DNA of 64,000 bases from contig NZ_KI911559.1 of NCBI RefSeq assembly GCF_000515255.1, positions 158,149 to 222,148 of the forward strand, given 5' to 3'. The notes below the pieces were generated by a model. The model was not told the origin of the DNA. It worked only from the letters and a program-made list of their open reading frames with translations, and made no database searches. The position numbers were made by a program, and so were the translations under genes. This document shows, piece after piece, positions 27,380 through 36,797 of this stretch. The stretch is from Rhodovibrio salinarum DSM 9154 (GTDB lineage: Bacteria > Pseudomonadota > Alphaproteobacteria > Kiloniellales > Rhodovibrionaceae). Position 1 is the stretch's first letter; each line of letters opens with the position of its first letter.

Positions 27380-29929
27380 ATGAGCAGCTTAGCGACCGAC
27401 CTACCGCTGGCGGCCCGGCTGGCGCGGCGCGAACTGCGCGGCGGGCTGAAGGGCTTTAAGATCTTCCTCGCCTGTCTGCTACTGGGCGTCGCCGCGATCG
27501 CCGGCGTCGGCTCGCTGTCGCAGGCGATGCTGCAGGGCCTGAACAACGACGGCCGCGCGCTCCTGGGCGGGGAAATGGAGGTCCGCCTGATCCACCAGGC
27601 GGCAACGGACGACCAGCTCGCCTACCTGCGCGAGAACACCACGCGCCTGAGCCAGACAACCGACCTGCGCGCGATGGGCCGCACGCCCGCCGGCTTCGAC
27701 GGCGCGGAGGGGCGCACGCTGGTCGAGCTGAAGGGCGTGGACGCCGCCTATCCGCTGTACGGCGCGGTCGGCCTCGCGCCGGAGCAGACGCTGGACGCTG
27801 CGCTCGGCCGGCAGGACGGGCAATGGGGCGCGCTGGTCGATCCGGCGGTCCTGAACAAGCTGGGGCTGGACGTCGGCGATCCGCTGCAACTGGGCGAGGT
27901 CACTTACGAAATCCGCGGCACGATCACGCGCGAGCCGGACCGCGCGACGCGCGCCTTCACGCTCGGACCGCGCGTGCTGGTCCGTCACCAAAGCCTGGCC
28001 GAGACCACCCTGGTGCAGCCGGGCAGCCTGGTCTACCACCACTACCGGCTGGACCTGCCCGACAGTGTCGACCAGGCCGCCTTCAAGCAGCGCCTGAACG
28101 CGCGCTTCCCGGAAGCCGGCTGGCGGATCCGCGGGCTGGACAACGCCGCGCCCGGCATCAGCCGGTTCGTCGAGCGGGTGACGCTGTTCATGACCCTGGT
28201 CGGCCTGACCTCGCTGCTGGTCGGCGGGGTTGGGGTGGCCAACGCGGTCAAGGCCTACCTGGACGGCAAGCGCGCCACGATCGCCACCTTCAAATGCCTG
28301 GGCGCCCCCGCGCGGCTGGTGTTCTTCACCTATCTGGCGCAGGTGCTGGCGCTCGCCCTGCTCGGCATCGCGCTGGGGCTGGTGCTGGGCGCGGCGATCC
28401 CGCTGGTGGGCGGGCCGATCCTGGCGAACCGGCTCAACTTCGACGTCGCGGTCGGGGTCTATTGGCAGCCGCTGGCGATCGCCACCGTCTTCGGTTTGCT
28501 AACCACGCTCGCGTTCACGCTGTGGCCGCTGGCGCGCGCGCAAGGCATCCCAGCGGCCGCGCTGTTCCGCGACGTGGTCGCGCAGCAGGCCGCGCGGGTG
28601 CCGCTGTGGGCGTGGGCCGCGACGGCTGCCAGCGCGCTGGCGCTGGCCGGGCTGGCGGTACTGAACGCGGACGAGCGGACCTTCGCGCTCGGTTTCGTCG
28701 GCGGCGCGGTGGGCGCGCTGCTCGCCTTCCGCCTGGCCGCCGCCGGGGTGATCTGGCTGGCCCGCCGCGCGCCCCGCGCGCGCCGTCCGGGTCTGCGGCT
28801 GGCGGTGACCAACCTGCACCGGCCGGGCGCGCCCACCGGCTCGGTGGTGATGTCGCTCGGCCTCGGGCTCACGGTGCTGGTCGCGATCGCACTGATCGAA
28901 GGCAACCTGCAGCGCCAGGTGACCGAGCAGATGCCCGACCAGGCGCCCGGCTTCTACTTCATCGACATCCAGTCCGATCAGCTCGACGCGTTCACGCAGA
29001 CGGTGCGCGACTTCCCGGGCGTGTCGGAGGTCAACTCCGTCCCGATGCTGCGCGGGCGAATCGTCGCGGTGGACGGCACCCCGGTGGATCAGGCCAGCAT
29101 CCCGGAGGACGTGCGCTGGGTGTTCCAGGGCGACCGCGGCATCACCTGGGCGCGCACGCCGCCGGACAACGCCACGATCGTGCGCGGCGACTGGTGGCCG
29201 GCGGACTACAGCGGCCAGCCGTTGATCTCGCTCGACCGGGAAGTTGGGGAAAAGGTCGGCCTGGAGCCGGGCGACACGCTGACGGTCAACGTGCTGGGCC
29301 GGAACATCGAGGCGGAAATCGCCAACTGGCGCACGATCGAGTGGTCCGACCTGCAGATCAACTTCATCATGATCTTCTCGCCAGGCATGCTGTCCAACGC
29401 CCCGCAGAGCCACATCGCGACCGTAAAGATCGATCCCGCGCAAGAATCCGAGCTGGAGAAGACGGTCAACGCGCAGTTCCCCAACGTCTCCGCAATCCGG
29501 GTCAAGGACGTGCTGAACCGGGTCGGCGAGATCCTGTCCAACATCGCACTCGCGGTGCGCTCGACCGCCTCGATCACCGTGCTGGCGGGAACGCTGGTGC
29601 TGGCCGGCGCGATCGCGGCCGGGCACCGGCGGCGGATCTACGATTCCGTGGTGCTCAAGGTGCTGGGCGCGACCAAACGCGACATCACCGGCGCCTTCCT
29701 GCTGGAATACGGCCTCTTGGGCTTGGTGACCGCGCTGATCGCGGCCGTGATCGGGACGGTCGCGGCCTGGGTGGTGATGACCGAGGTGATGCAGGGCGAA
29801 TTCGCCATACTGCCGATGGCGATCGCCGGGACGGTGGTGGCAGCCACCGCCGTCACGCTCGCCTTCGGCTTCGCCGGCACCTGGCGCGCCCTGCAGCAAA
29901 AAGCGGCCCCACTCCTGCGCAACGAGTAG
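27380..29929 (+). CDS. ABC transporter permease, FtsX/YbbP type
   Basis: 849-residue inner-membrane protein. One N-terminal helix (LKGFKIFLACLLLGVAAIAGVG, in two parts) and a large periplasmic domain are followed by two FtsX-type blocks of helices (about 265-480 and 720-840). The repeated ERVTLFMTLVGLTSLLVGGVGVANAV and STASITVLAGTLVLAGAIAAG stretches mark the starts of the FtsX domains. Size and layout match E. coli YbbP, a predicted permease of unknown substrate. The ATG at 27380 lies five bases behind the ATPase stop. The divergent TesA-like esterase suggests a lipid or acyl-related export or remodelling role, but this is inference. Confidence 0.92.
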   Translation: MSSLATDLPLAARLARRELRGGLKGFKIFLACLLLGVAAIAGVGSLSQAMLQGLNNDGRALLGGEMEVRLIHQAATDDQLAYLRENTTRLSQTTDLRAMGRTPAGFDGAEGRTLVELKGVDAAYPLYGAVGLAPEQTLDAALGRQDGQWGALVDPAVLNKLGLDVGDPLQLGEVTYEIRGTITREPDRATRAFTLGPRVLVRHQSLAETTLVQPGSLVYHHYRLDLPDSVDQAAFKQRLNARFPEAGWRIRGLDNAAPGISRFVERVTLFMTLVGLTSLLVGGVGVANAVKAYLDGKRATIATFKCLGAPARLVFFTYLAQVLALALLGIALGLVLGAAIPLVGGPILANRLNFDVAVGVYWQPLAIATVFGLLTTLAFTLWPLARAQGIPAAALFRDVVAQQAARVPLWAWAATAASALALAGLAVLNADERTFALGFVGGAVGALLAFRLAAAGVIWLARRAPRARRPGLRLAVTNLHRPGAPTGSVVMSLGLGLTVLVAIALIEGNLQRQVTEQMPDQAPGFYFIDIQSDQLDAFTQTVRDFPGVSEVNSVPMLRGRIVAVDGTPVDQASIPEDVRWVFQGDRGITWARTPPDNATIVRGDWWPADYSGQPLISLDREVGEKVGLEPGDTLTVNVLGRNIEAEIANWRTIEWSDLQINFIMIFSPGMLSNAPQSHIATVKIDPAQESELEKTVNAQFPNVSAIRVKDVLNRVGEILSNIALAVRSTASITVLAGTLVLAGAIAAGHRRRIYDSVVLKVLGATKRDITGAFLLEYGLLGLVTALIAAVIGTVAAWVVMTEVMQGEFAILPMAIAGTVVAATAVTLAFGFAGTWRALQQKAAPLLRNE

Positions 29930-30160
29930 CCTGCCGCGCCCGGCAGCAATCGACAGACACAGACGGAGCGGGTAAGCTCTCGGCCAAATTGGCTGCGGTC
30001 CTGGACACCCGCTGCCACAAAATTTTCGCATATCACCTGCGTAAATCGCTTGAACCCGCCGCTCGCGCCGCCAATATAGGGCGTGAGTATAGGCTCTTCA
30101 GCCACGCAACATCCGCCAGGCTTGTGACAGACAGCCAGGCAACGGAGGAACGAGGGTACA

Positions 30161-30889
30161 ATGGCTCAAGGTCCCGATCGCCGCTATATGACCGGCGCAC
30201 AGGCCGAAGCGGCCGGCGTCGACGTCGGTCTGCGCAGCTACATGCTGCGCGTCTACAACTACATGTCGCTCGGTATCGCGTTCACCGGCGCGATCGCCAT
30301 GATCGTGGCGATGAACCCGGCCGCCGTGCAGGCGATCTCCGGCGGCCTGTTCTGGGTCTTCTTCCTGGGCGTGCTCGGCATGGGCTTCTTCGCCCCGCGC
30401 CTGATGATGACCAAGTCGGTCGGCGTCGCGCAGGGCTGCTTCTGGGCCTATGCCGGCATGTGGGGCGCCTTGCTGGGCCCGATGTTCTTCGCCTACGCGC
30501 AGATGGACCCGATGATCCTGGTCCGCGCGTTCCTTATCACGGCGGCGACCTTCGCGGGCACCAGCTTGGCCGGCTACACCACGAAGAAGGATCTGTCGGG
30601 CCTCGGCACCTTCTTCATGATGGCCACGATCGGCGTCCTGATCGCCATGCTGGTCAACGTGTTCCTGATCCAGAGCACGGGCTTCGAGCTGGTGCTGTCG
30701 ATCGGCGTGGTCCTGCTGTTCTCGGCGATGACCGCCTACGAGACCCAGATGATCAAGAGCATGTACTCCCAGGGGGACATGGGTGAGGTGCAGAGCAAGA
30801 AGGCCATCTTCGGCGCCTTCATGCTCTACGGCAGCTTCATCACGCTGTTCATCTGGATCCTGAACATCCTGGGCATCATGCGCGAGTAA
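30161..30889 (+). CDS. Bax inhibitor-1 / YccA family membrane protein
   Basis: 242-residue protein with seven predicted helices, the BI-1/YccA/TMBIM fold, in the cytoplasmic membrane. Conserved elements are VYNYMSLGIAFTGAIAM near residue 32, LITAATFAGTSLAGYTTKKDLSGLG near 125, and LFSAMTAYETQMIK near 190 with the acidic residues of the putative pH/Ca-sensing pair. Homologues interact with FtsH or leak calcium. Clean ATG with GGAGGAACGAGGG upstream. A strong terminator follows, so it is probably monocistronic. Confidence 0.94.
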   Translation: MAQGPDRRYMTGAQAEAAGVDVGLRSYMLRVYNYMSLGIAFTGAIAMIVAMNPAAVQAISGGLFWVFFLGVLGMGFFAPRLMMTKSVGVAQGCFWAYAGMWGALLGPMFFAYAQMDPMILVRAFLITAATFAGTSLAGYTTKKDLSGLGTFFMMATIGVLIAMLVNVFLIQSTGFELVLSIGVVLLFSAMTAYETQMIKSMYSQGDMGEVQSKKAIFGAFMLYGSFITLFIWILNILGIMRE

Positions 30890-30919
30890 CGCGCGCCCCG
30901 GATACTGGATGCGAGACGG

Positions 30920-30951
30920 CGGCCCCGGAAGGCGACTTCCGGGGCCGTTTT
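30920..30951 (+). terminator. Rho-independent terminator of the Bax inhibitor-1 gene
   Basis: Perfect 11-bp stem (30920-30930 with 30937-30947), 6-base loop, then TTTT. It is the clearest intrinsic terminator in the window. The flippase-like gene converges from the right, and its end lies 50 bases away. Confidence 0.9.
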
Positions 30952-31000
30952 CGTGTGTATGGGGCGGAGGGAACGGCTGTCCGATGCGCCGCACGTCCCC

Positions 31001-32005
31001 CTATCGGCGCTGCTCGGGCTCCGGGTTGGTAAGATCGACCGGGTGCGGCCGGTCGGCGGGCACCGGCCCTTCCTGACGGCGGGTGAGCAGCCAGCGTGCG
31101 CTCGCCACTCCCTCCAGCCCGCCGCCGGCCAGCGCGGCGGCCAGGCGCTGCAGGTAAGCCACCGTGGTCAGCAGCACCGCTTCCGGCCGGGCCAACCCAT
31201 AGGCCATGTAGATCGCCACCGCCGCGACCTCGCCGAAGCTAACCCCGACCAGGTTCACCGGGATCAACTGGAACAGCAGCGTTCCGGCGAGCGCGACCAG
31301 CACTTCCGTAGGCTCGATCGCCACGCCCCAGGCTTCCGCGGCCGTCCAGATGCCCGCCGCCAGCACGGCGTAGGCAAGGGCGGACACCAGCGTCGCCGGG
31401 TAGAGCAGGCGCAACGTGGGGTAACGCCGACGCGCCAGCAGGTAGACCAGCCCCACCAAGACCACCAGGCCGGCAACCAACGTCCACCAGACACGCGGGC
31501 TGGGATTCAGCCAGCGCAGGTCGCTTCCCTGGGCAAAATCGGTGAACGGCAGGCCGACCAGCAGCAGCAGCACCAGCCCCAGACCGCCAGCCACCCGTTC
31601 CATCGACGCGAGGCCGGCAAGCCGCCAACCGCCCGCCCGGCTGGACGCGGCACCCAGCTTGGCGGCGCGCACCAGGTCATAGCCCACGCCGGCGGGCAGG
31701 AAGAAATAATAGAACATGGTGACGACATGCACCCGCCAAACGGCGCGCACCGGTGCGTCCAGCGCGAACAGTCGCGCCATCAACCACAGCCGCACGCCGA
31801 ACAGCTCGAGCCCCAAAAGCCCCAGCAGCACCGAACTCGCGAGTCCGATCCAATTCTCCTGCAACTGCTGAAGCGGCAGTTCGTTCACCAGCAACCAGCC
31901 GAGCACGACAAGCCCGACCGGGGCGCCGACAAGCTGGGCCACGATCAGGCGATGGCGCAGCTTGTCGCTGTCGATCGATCCGAACGGCGTGCGCAAGAAG
32001 ACCAC
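31001..32005 (-). CDS. UPF0104 / lysylphosphatidylglycerol synthase transmembrane-domain protein
   Basis: 334-residue protein with about eight helices, matching the LPG_synthase_TM (UPF0104) family, whose members act as lipid flippases or lipid-linked-precursor transporters. Family blocks are VTMFYYFFLPAGVGYDLVRAAKL near residue 95, ASMERVAGGLGLVLL near 130 and FQLIPVNLVGVSFGEVAAVAIY near 250. There is no soluble MprF aminoacyl-transferase domain, so this is the TM-only type. Start is GTG at 32005. No glycolipid-synthesis gene is adjacent. Confidence 0.82.
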   Translation of the reverse strand: MVFLRTPFGSIDSDKLRHRLIVAQLVGAPVGLVVLGWLLVNELPLQQLQENWIGLASSVLLGLLGLELFGVRLWLMARLFALDAPVRAVWRVHVVTMFYYFFLPAGVGYDLVRAAKLGAASSRAGGWRLAGLASMERVAGGLGLVLLLLVGLPFTDFAQGSDLRWLNPSPRVWWTLVAGLVVLVGLVYLLARRRYPTLRLLYPATLVSALAYAVLAAGIWTAAEAWGVAIEPTEVLVALAGTLLFQLIPVNLVGVSFGEVAAVAIYMAYGLARPEAVLLTTVAYLQRLAAALAGGGLEGVASARWLLTRRQEGPVPADRPHPVDLTNPEPEQRR

Positions 32006-32238
32006 GTACCCGGGACGGAGGAGAGGTTTGGCGACCTGGGGCCGACCAGCGAGATGGGACTAACCTACCGGCGTCCTGCCGGCCTGCCTACCCGGACCTG
32101 AGACGACAAGACCCGTTGCCATAGATGCGACAGTCTTTTCACCCTTGCGTGATTGGCCAGAACCGACGCACGCCCTATTCTCGCGGCGGCGCATAAACCG
32201 AGTGATCACACCCCAGGAGGTCCGCGATCAACGCCACC

Positions 32239-33084
32239 GTGCTCAACGCCATGCTGGAAACGCTGGCCGTGCCGTTCGCCCTTGCCTTCGCCGCCGCGCT
32301 CGCGGTCTGGGCGGTACGCCTGCGCGTCCATGGGCTGGCGGTTGCACTGGGGATCACCGCCGGGCTGATCGCCGGACAGGTCGCGATCCAAGGCTGGCCG
32401 GCACTGCCGCCGAATGGCGCGATCGACAAGCTGTGGTGGCTGGCGCTCCTGGGCGGCGCGCTTGGGCTCGGGCTGCCACGATTGGCGGATGACAAGCAGC
32501 GCCGGGCGGTCAGCGTCGGTGCGCTGGCGCTCGCGGCAGTCTGGATCGGCTGGCCGCGGCTGATGATCCCGGACGTGGCCGCCTGGCTTACGGGCGCGTT
32601 GCTGGTCGCCGCGGGCGTGTGGGCGCTGTCGCGGGTGGAGCGAGCGGGCAGTCCCGGCGGCGCGCTGCTGCTCCTGGTCGGCGGCGCCGCAGCGGCGGGG
32701 GTCGCGTTCTATGGCTCGTCCTACTCGATGGCGCAGGTGAACCTCGTGCTGATCGCCGCGCTTGCCGGCGCCATGGCAGGCGCTGGCGCGGCGCCGGCGG
32801 GCCTTGGCGCGGCCGGACGGATGGCCGCAACGCTGCCGTTGTTCGGGCTGATCGCGATCCTAGCGTTCTACACCCGCGCCGCGCCGTTCGCGCTGCTGCT
32901 GCTGTTGCCGGTCTTCCTGGTCGAGGGCGCCCTCGCCAGCTGGCCGCCGCTGGGCCGGCTGGCCGGTGCGGCCGGGGAGCGGATGCGCGGCGCGCGGCTG
33001 CTGGTTGTGATCGGCCTCGCGCTCGTGCCGGCCTGCGCCGCGGTCGCGGTCGCCTATTGGCAGTCCGGCCCGCTCTACTTCTGA
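32239..33084 (+). CDS. Unknown multi-pass membrane protein
   Basis: About 281 residues with eight to nine hydrophobic segments and very short loops, rich in Ala, Leu and Gly. I do not recognise a family. Helices lie at roughly 8-28, 33-52, 65-83, 90-106, 112-128, 138-155, 165-185, 195-235 and 250-270. The start is open to doubt. An excellent AGGAGGT (32215-32221) sits 17 bases before the GTG used here but five bases before an in-frame ATC at 32227. It lies between a divergent flippase-like gene and the cytochrome b561 gene on the same strand, 64 bases downstream. Confidence 0.65.
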   Translation: MLNAMLETLAVPFALAFAAALAVWAVRLRVHGLAVALGITAGLIAGQVAIQGWPALPPNGAIDKLWWLALLGGALGLGLPRLADDKQRRAVSVGALALAAVWIGWPRLMIPDVAAWLTGALLVAAGVWALSRVERAGSPGGALLLLVGGAAAAGVAFYGSSYSMAQVNLVLIAALAGAMAGAGAAPAGLGAAGRMAATLPLFGLIAILAFYTRAAPFALLLLLPVFLVEGALASWPPLGRLAGAAGERMRGARLLVVIGLALVPACAAVAVAYWQSGPLYF

Positions 33085-33148
33085 TCCAGCGCCTACCGGC
33101 GACCAACGAACGACCTCTCACGGACAGGAAAAGACGAGATATCCCGCG

Positions 33149-33727
33149 ATGCAGTTCCGCAACAGCAAAGCGCGCTACGGCGTGATCGCCCAGACACTGC
33201 ACTGGGTGATCACGCTCGGCTTCGTCGCCCAGTACGCGATCGCCTGGTACGCCGAGGGCGTTCAGGCCATGCAGCTTCAGTTCACCCTGTACAACCTGCA
33301 CAAGTCGATCGGCGTGACCATCCTGGCACTCGCGGTTGTGCGCATCGTCTGGCGCCTGATGAACCCGGTGCCGCCGATGCCCTCCGGCAGCCAACGGTGG
33401 GAGGAGCTGGCCTCGCGCGCCAGCCACGTGCTGCTGTACGCGCTTTTGTTCGCACAGCCGATCACCGGGCTGGCGTTCTCCATGGCGTCCAGCTTCCCGA
33501 CGGTGATCTGGGGCTACACGCTCCCCGACGCCGGCAATTCTGAGGCCCTGAAGGACGCCTTCAACGCCGTCCACGTCTACCTCGGCTGGGCGACGCTGGG
33601 GCTGGTCGGCCTGCACGTCGTTGCCGCGCTGCGCCACCATTTCGTGCTCAAGGACAACGTGCTGCGCCGGATGCTGCCGTTCGTCGCGAACAAGAACACC
33701 ACCGGCATCCGTCGCCCAGTCGGGTAA
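33149..33727 (+). CDS. Cytochrome b561 (CybB type)
   Basis: 192-residue di-heme membrane cytochrome with four helices. The heme-ligand histidines are visible: ...QTLHWVITLGF near residue 17, YNLHKSIGVT near 50, NAVHVYLGWATLG near 135 and GLHVVAALRHHF near 150. This matches bacterial b561, a quinol:acceptor electron carrier in the cytoplasmic membrane. The yceI-like gene follows 70 bases downstream, the same pair as yceJ-yceI in E. coli, with a shared but unknown role. Confidence 0.95.
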   Translation: MQFRNSKARYGVIAQTLHWVITLGFVAQYAIAWYAEGVQAMQLQFTLYNLHKSIGVTILALAVVRIVWRLMNPVPPMPSGSQRWEELASRASHVLLYALLFAQPITGLAFSMASSFPTVIWGYTLPDAGNSEALKDAFNAVHVYLGWATLGLVGLHVVAALRHHFVLKDNVLRRMLPFVANKNTTGIRRPVG

Positions 33728-33796
33728 GACGGCGTCCCCCGCGACCGCAACGGGCACGTCCACTTCCGCATCCAACGCCAAGGAGGCCTTTTGACG

Positions 33797-34393
33797 ATGG
33801 CCAACCGCCTGACCGGGATCGCCTGCGCCACCCTAACGGCGCTCACAGCAAGCGTCGCGCTGGCGCAACAAGCACCGGAATGGACCGTCGACCCCGAGCA
33901 GAGCCGGGTCGGATTCATCGCCCAGCAATCGGGTAACGACGTGCCGGGCGAATTCGAGCGGTTCGAGACCACGATCCATTTCGACCGCGACAACCTCACG
34001 GCCAGCTCGGTCGACGTAAAAATCGATATCCAGAGCGTGACGACAGGCTCGATGGACCGCGACCAGACGATCAAGTCACCCAACCTGTTCAACGCCGAGC
34101 AATATCCGAACGCGCGCTTCCAGGCGGATAGGTTCCGGCATGCTGGCGGCGACACCTACATCGCCGAAGGCGAACTCACGATGCGCGGTCAGACACACCC
34201 GGTCGAGTTGCCGTTCGAGCTGGACGTGACCCAGGACGGCGACACACTCACGGCCACCGCCGATGGCGAGGTGACGGTCAAGCGCCTGCGCTGGGGGATC
34301 GGCCAGGGGCAGTGGCAGGATACCTCGATGGTCCCGAACCCGGTCGTGATCGAGATCGATATCCACGCCACCCGCCCGGCCGGAGCGGAGTAA
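33797..34393 (+). CDS. YceI family periplasmic lipid-binding protein
   Basis: 198 residues with a signal peptide (hydrophobic core about 8-20, cleavage after ALA near 22) and a YceI lipocalin-like barrel. Conserved segments are WTVDPEQSRVGFIA near residue 28, a FDRDNLTASSVDVKIDIQSVTTG stretch near 62-85, KSPNLFNAEQYPNARF near 97 and TMRGQTHPVELPF near 130. These proteins bind polyisoprenoids. The ATG at 33797 has AGGAGG ten bases upstream; a TTG two codons earlier is closer. Partner of the upstream cytochrome b561 gene. Confidence 0.93.
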   Translation: MANRLTGIACATLTALTASVALAQQAPEWTVDPEQSRVGFIAQQSGNDVPGEFERFETTIHFDRDNLTASSVDVKIDIQSVTTGSMDRDQTIKSPNLFNAEQYPNARFQADRFRHAGGDTYIAEGELTMRGQTHPVELPFELDVTQDGDTLTATADGEVTVKRLRWGIGQGQWQDTSMVPNPVVIEIDIHATRPAGAE

Positions 34394-34437
34394 CCCGCAC
34401 TCTTCCTCGTGGCAGAGGGCTCAGAAGAGGCCAGCCC

Positions 34438-36024
34438 TCAGTGCCGGAAGTGGCGCATGCCGGTGAAGACCATGGCGAGGCCCCGGGCATCGGCGGCGGC
34501 GACCACTTCGTCATCACGCTTGCTGCCGCCCGGCTGGATCACCGCGGTCACCCCCGCCTCGGCCGCGGAGATCAGACCGTCGGCAAACGGGAAGAAGGCG
34601 TCGGAAGCAACCACCGCGCCTTGGGTGCGGGGCGTGGTTTCGCCCGCGGCCTCGGCAGCGTCGGCCGACTTGCGCACGGCGATGCGGGCGGAATCCACCC
34701 GGCTCATCTGCCCGGCGCCGATGCCCACGGTGGCCCCGTTCTTGGCATAGACGATCGCGTTCGACTTGACGTGCTTGCACACCCGGAAGGCGAACAAGAG
34801 ATCCGCAAGCTCCTGCGCACTCGGCCGACGAGCGGTCACGGGGCTCAGGTCGCCCTCCGTCACCACGCCGCCATCGCGGGTCTGCAGCAACAGCCCGCCA
34901 GAGAGCGTCCGCGCCGTCAGCCCGCTGCCATCGGCGACCGGCATGCCGCCGGTCTCTAGCACGCGCAGGTTCTTCTTGGTCGCCAGCACGCTGCGCGCCT
35001 CCGCCGCCACGACCGGGGCGATCACAACCTCCGCGAACAGCTCGGTGATCTTCTCCGCCGTCGCGGCGTCGAGCGTGCGGTTGACCGCGATGATGCCGCC
35101 GAACGCGCTGACCGGGTCGCAGGCAAGCGCCTTGTCGTAGGCGTCGGATAGACCACCCGCGACCGCAACCCCGCAGGGGTTGGCGTGCTTGACGATCACC
35201 ACGGCGGGGTCATCGAACTCCGCCACGGCCTCGAACGCGGCATCGGTGTCGTTCAGGTTGTTGTAGCTGAGTTCCTTGCCCTGCAACTGGGTCGCCGTCG
35301 CCACGCCCGGCCGGTCGCCTTGCTGGCCGGCCAACTGATAGAAGGCGGCGTCCTGATGCGGGTTCTCGCCGTAGCGCAGCGTCTGCTTGCGTCGGCCGGC
35401 AATCGACAGCTCGCGCGGAAAGGTCACGCCCTCCTGCGCCTGCATCCACTCCGCGACCGCGGCATCGTAGGCAGCCGTATGGGCGTAGGCGTCAGCCGCC
35501 AGGCGCCGACGGAAATGCTCACCGAGCGCGCCATCGTTGGCGCGCATCTCCGCCATCACGCCATCGTAGTCGTCCGGGTTCACGACCACGGTGACGAAGG
35601 CGTGGTTCTTCGCCGCCGCGCGCACCATCGCAGGGCCGCCGATGTCGATCTTCTCGATGCACGCGGCCCGGTCGGCGCCGCCCGCCACCGTCTGCTCGAA
35701 CGGGTAGAGGTTGACGACAAGCAGATCGATCGCGGGGATCCCGTGCTCGGCCATCGCGGCCCGATCGTCACTGTGATCGCGCCGTCCCAGCAAACCGCCG
35801 TGAATACGCGGGTGCAGCGTCTTCACGCGGCCATCCATGATCTCCGGGAACTCGGTGGTCTCGGCCACCTCGGTCACGGGCAGGCCGGCCTCGCGGATCG
35901 CCTTGGCGGACCCGCCGGTGGACAAAATCTCCACGCCGCGCGCGCTCAGGAAGCTGGCGAACTCGACCAGCCCCCGCTTGTCGGACACGGACAGGAGGGC
36001 ACGCTGGATCACGGTATCGGACAT
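34438..36024 (-). CDS. purH: Bifunctional AICAR formyltransferase / IMP cyclohydrolase
   Basis: Last two steps of purine synthesis. The N-terminal IMP cyclohydrolase domain (about 1-200) contains [24 protein letters not shown] and NLYPFEQTV. The C-terminal AICARFT domain (about 200-528) has [26 protein letters not shown] with catalytic Lys-His, and [18 protein letters not shown]. Length 528 is normal. It ends the minus-strand rpe-heparinase-B3/B4-purH cluster, a neighbourhood common in Rhodospirillales. Upstream gap to the broken B3/B4 gene is 81 bases. Confidence 0.98.
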   Translation of the reverse strand: MSDTVIQRALLSVSDKRGLVEFASFLSARGVEILSTGGSAKAIREAGLPVTEVAETTEFPEIMDGRVKTLHPRIHGGLLGRRDHSDDRAAMAEHGIPAIDLLVVNLYPFEQTVAGGADRAACIEKIDIGGPAMVRAAAKNHAFVTVVVNPDDYDGVMAEMRANDGALGEHFRRRLAADAYAHTAAYDAAVAEWMQAQEGVTFPRELSIAGRRKQTLRYGENPHQDAAFYQLAGQQGDRPGVATATQLQGKELSYNNLNDTDAAFEAVAEFDDPAVVIVKHANPCGVAVAGGLSDAYDKALACDPVSAFGGIIAVNRTLDAATAEKITELFAEVVIAPVVAAEARSVLATKKNLRVLETGGMPVADGSGLTARTLSGGLLLQTRDGGVVTEGDLSPVTARRPSAQELADLLFAFRVCKHVKSNAIVYAKNGATVGIGAGQMSRVDSARIAVRKSADAAEAAGETTPRTQGAVVASDAFFPFADGLISAAEAGVTAVIQPGGSKRDDEVVAAADARGLAMVFTGMRHFRH

Positions 36025-36105
36025 GGGCCACTCGTCTGTCGCAAAGGAAGGAATCGGAGCCTCGTGTAGGCAGCCCCGCCGGCCGGGTCAAGCGCGCGGC
36101 AGACC

Positions 36106-36797
36106 TCAGCCGCCGACCGTGCCGGTCTGGATGTCGCGGGCGCCAGCGTGTTCCCGCAGCAGCCGCACCGCCCGGGCCATCGCGTCGTCGAGGGCGCCGT
36201 GCGCCGCCGCCTCGGACGCGGCGCCAAAGCCGTAAAGCACCATCAGCACCGACTGCGTTTCGGACCCCACGGCTGCGCGATCGCTGTCGCTGGTCGGGCA
36301 GCCGAAGGGGCCGGTGCCATCGACCAGCAACGGCAGACCGGCCAGGTTCAGCGCCCCCCGGCCAATGCCAACGTAGCTCTCCCCTTCCCGACCGGCGCGG
36401 CAAAGGTAAGGCGGGTGCAAGCGGTCGAGATCATAGCTGCCGATCGAAACGCCGCTGTCCAACGACACCATGTTGTTGACGTCCACCACCGGGTGGATCG
36501 GCGCCACCGCCTTGTCCTGGCGCGCCCGGCGCAGCAGCGCTTCCGCCGCCGGGCGGTAGCGGGCGGGGTCGTTGCCCAGTTGCTTGTAGCCGCACGCGTG
36601 GCCTGCACCGCCGGCAGCGTACTCGGCGACTGTTCACCAAGACGCTCGGCCGCATCCTGGCCAGCACGCGCCAGCGCGTCGGCGCGTACCGCCTCGGCGC
36701 TCGCAACGGCTGGGTCGATCGTGGCCGTCAGCAGCCCGAGTACGAGGTCGGTCGCCTGCAGTTCCGGCGCGATCTCGACGATCGGCGGGCCGGTCAT
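36106..36797 (-). pseudogene. B3/B4 tRNA-synthetase-like domain protein, frameshifted
   Basis: The gene would encode about 230 residues of the PheRS beta B3/B4 domain family, stand-alone relatives thought to act in aminoacyl-tRNA quality control. The N-terminal half is readable from ATG 36797 (...LPAVQATRA); that frame then turns into an Arg-rich nonsense stretch. The rest continues in the next frame as YKQLGNDPARYRPAAEALL, then VVDVNNMVSLDSGVSIGSYD and DGTGPFGCPTSDSDR. One base is missing between 36589 and 36590; adding any base restores TRAxYKQLG, matching the family. The start overlaps the heparinase stop by ATGA, so the gene was recently functional. Either a real null mutation or a sequencing error. 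Confidence 0.88.
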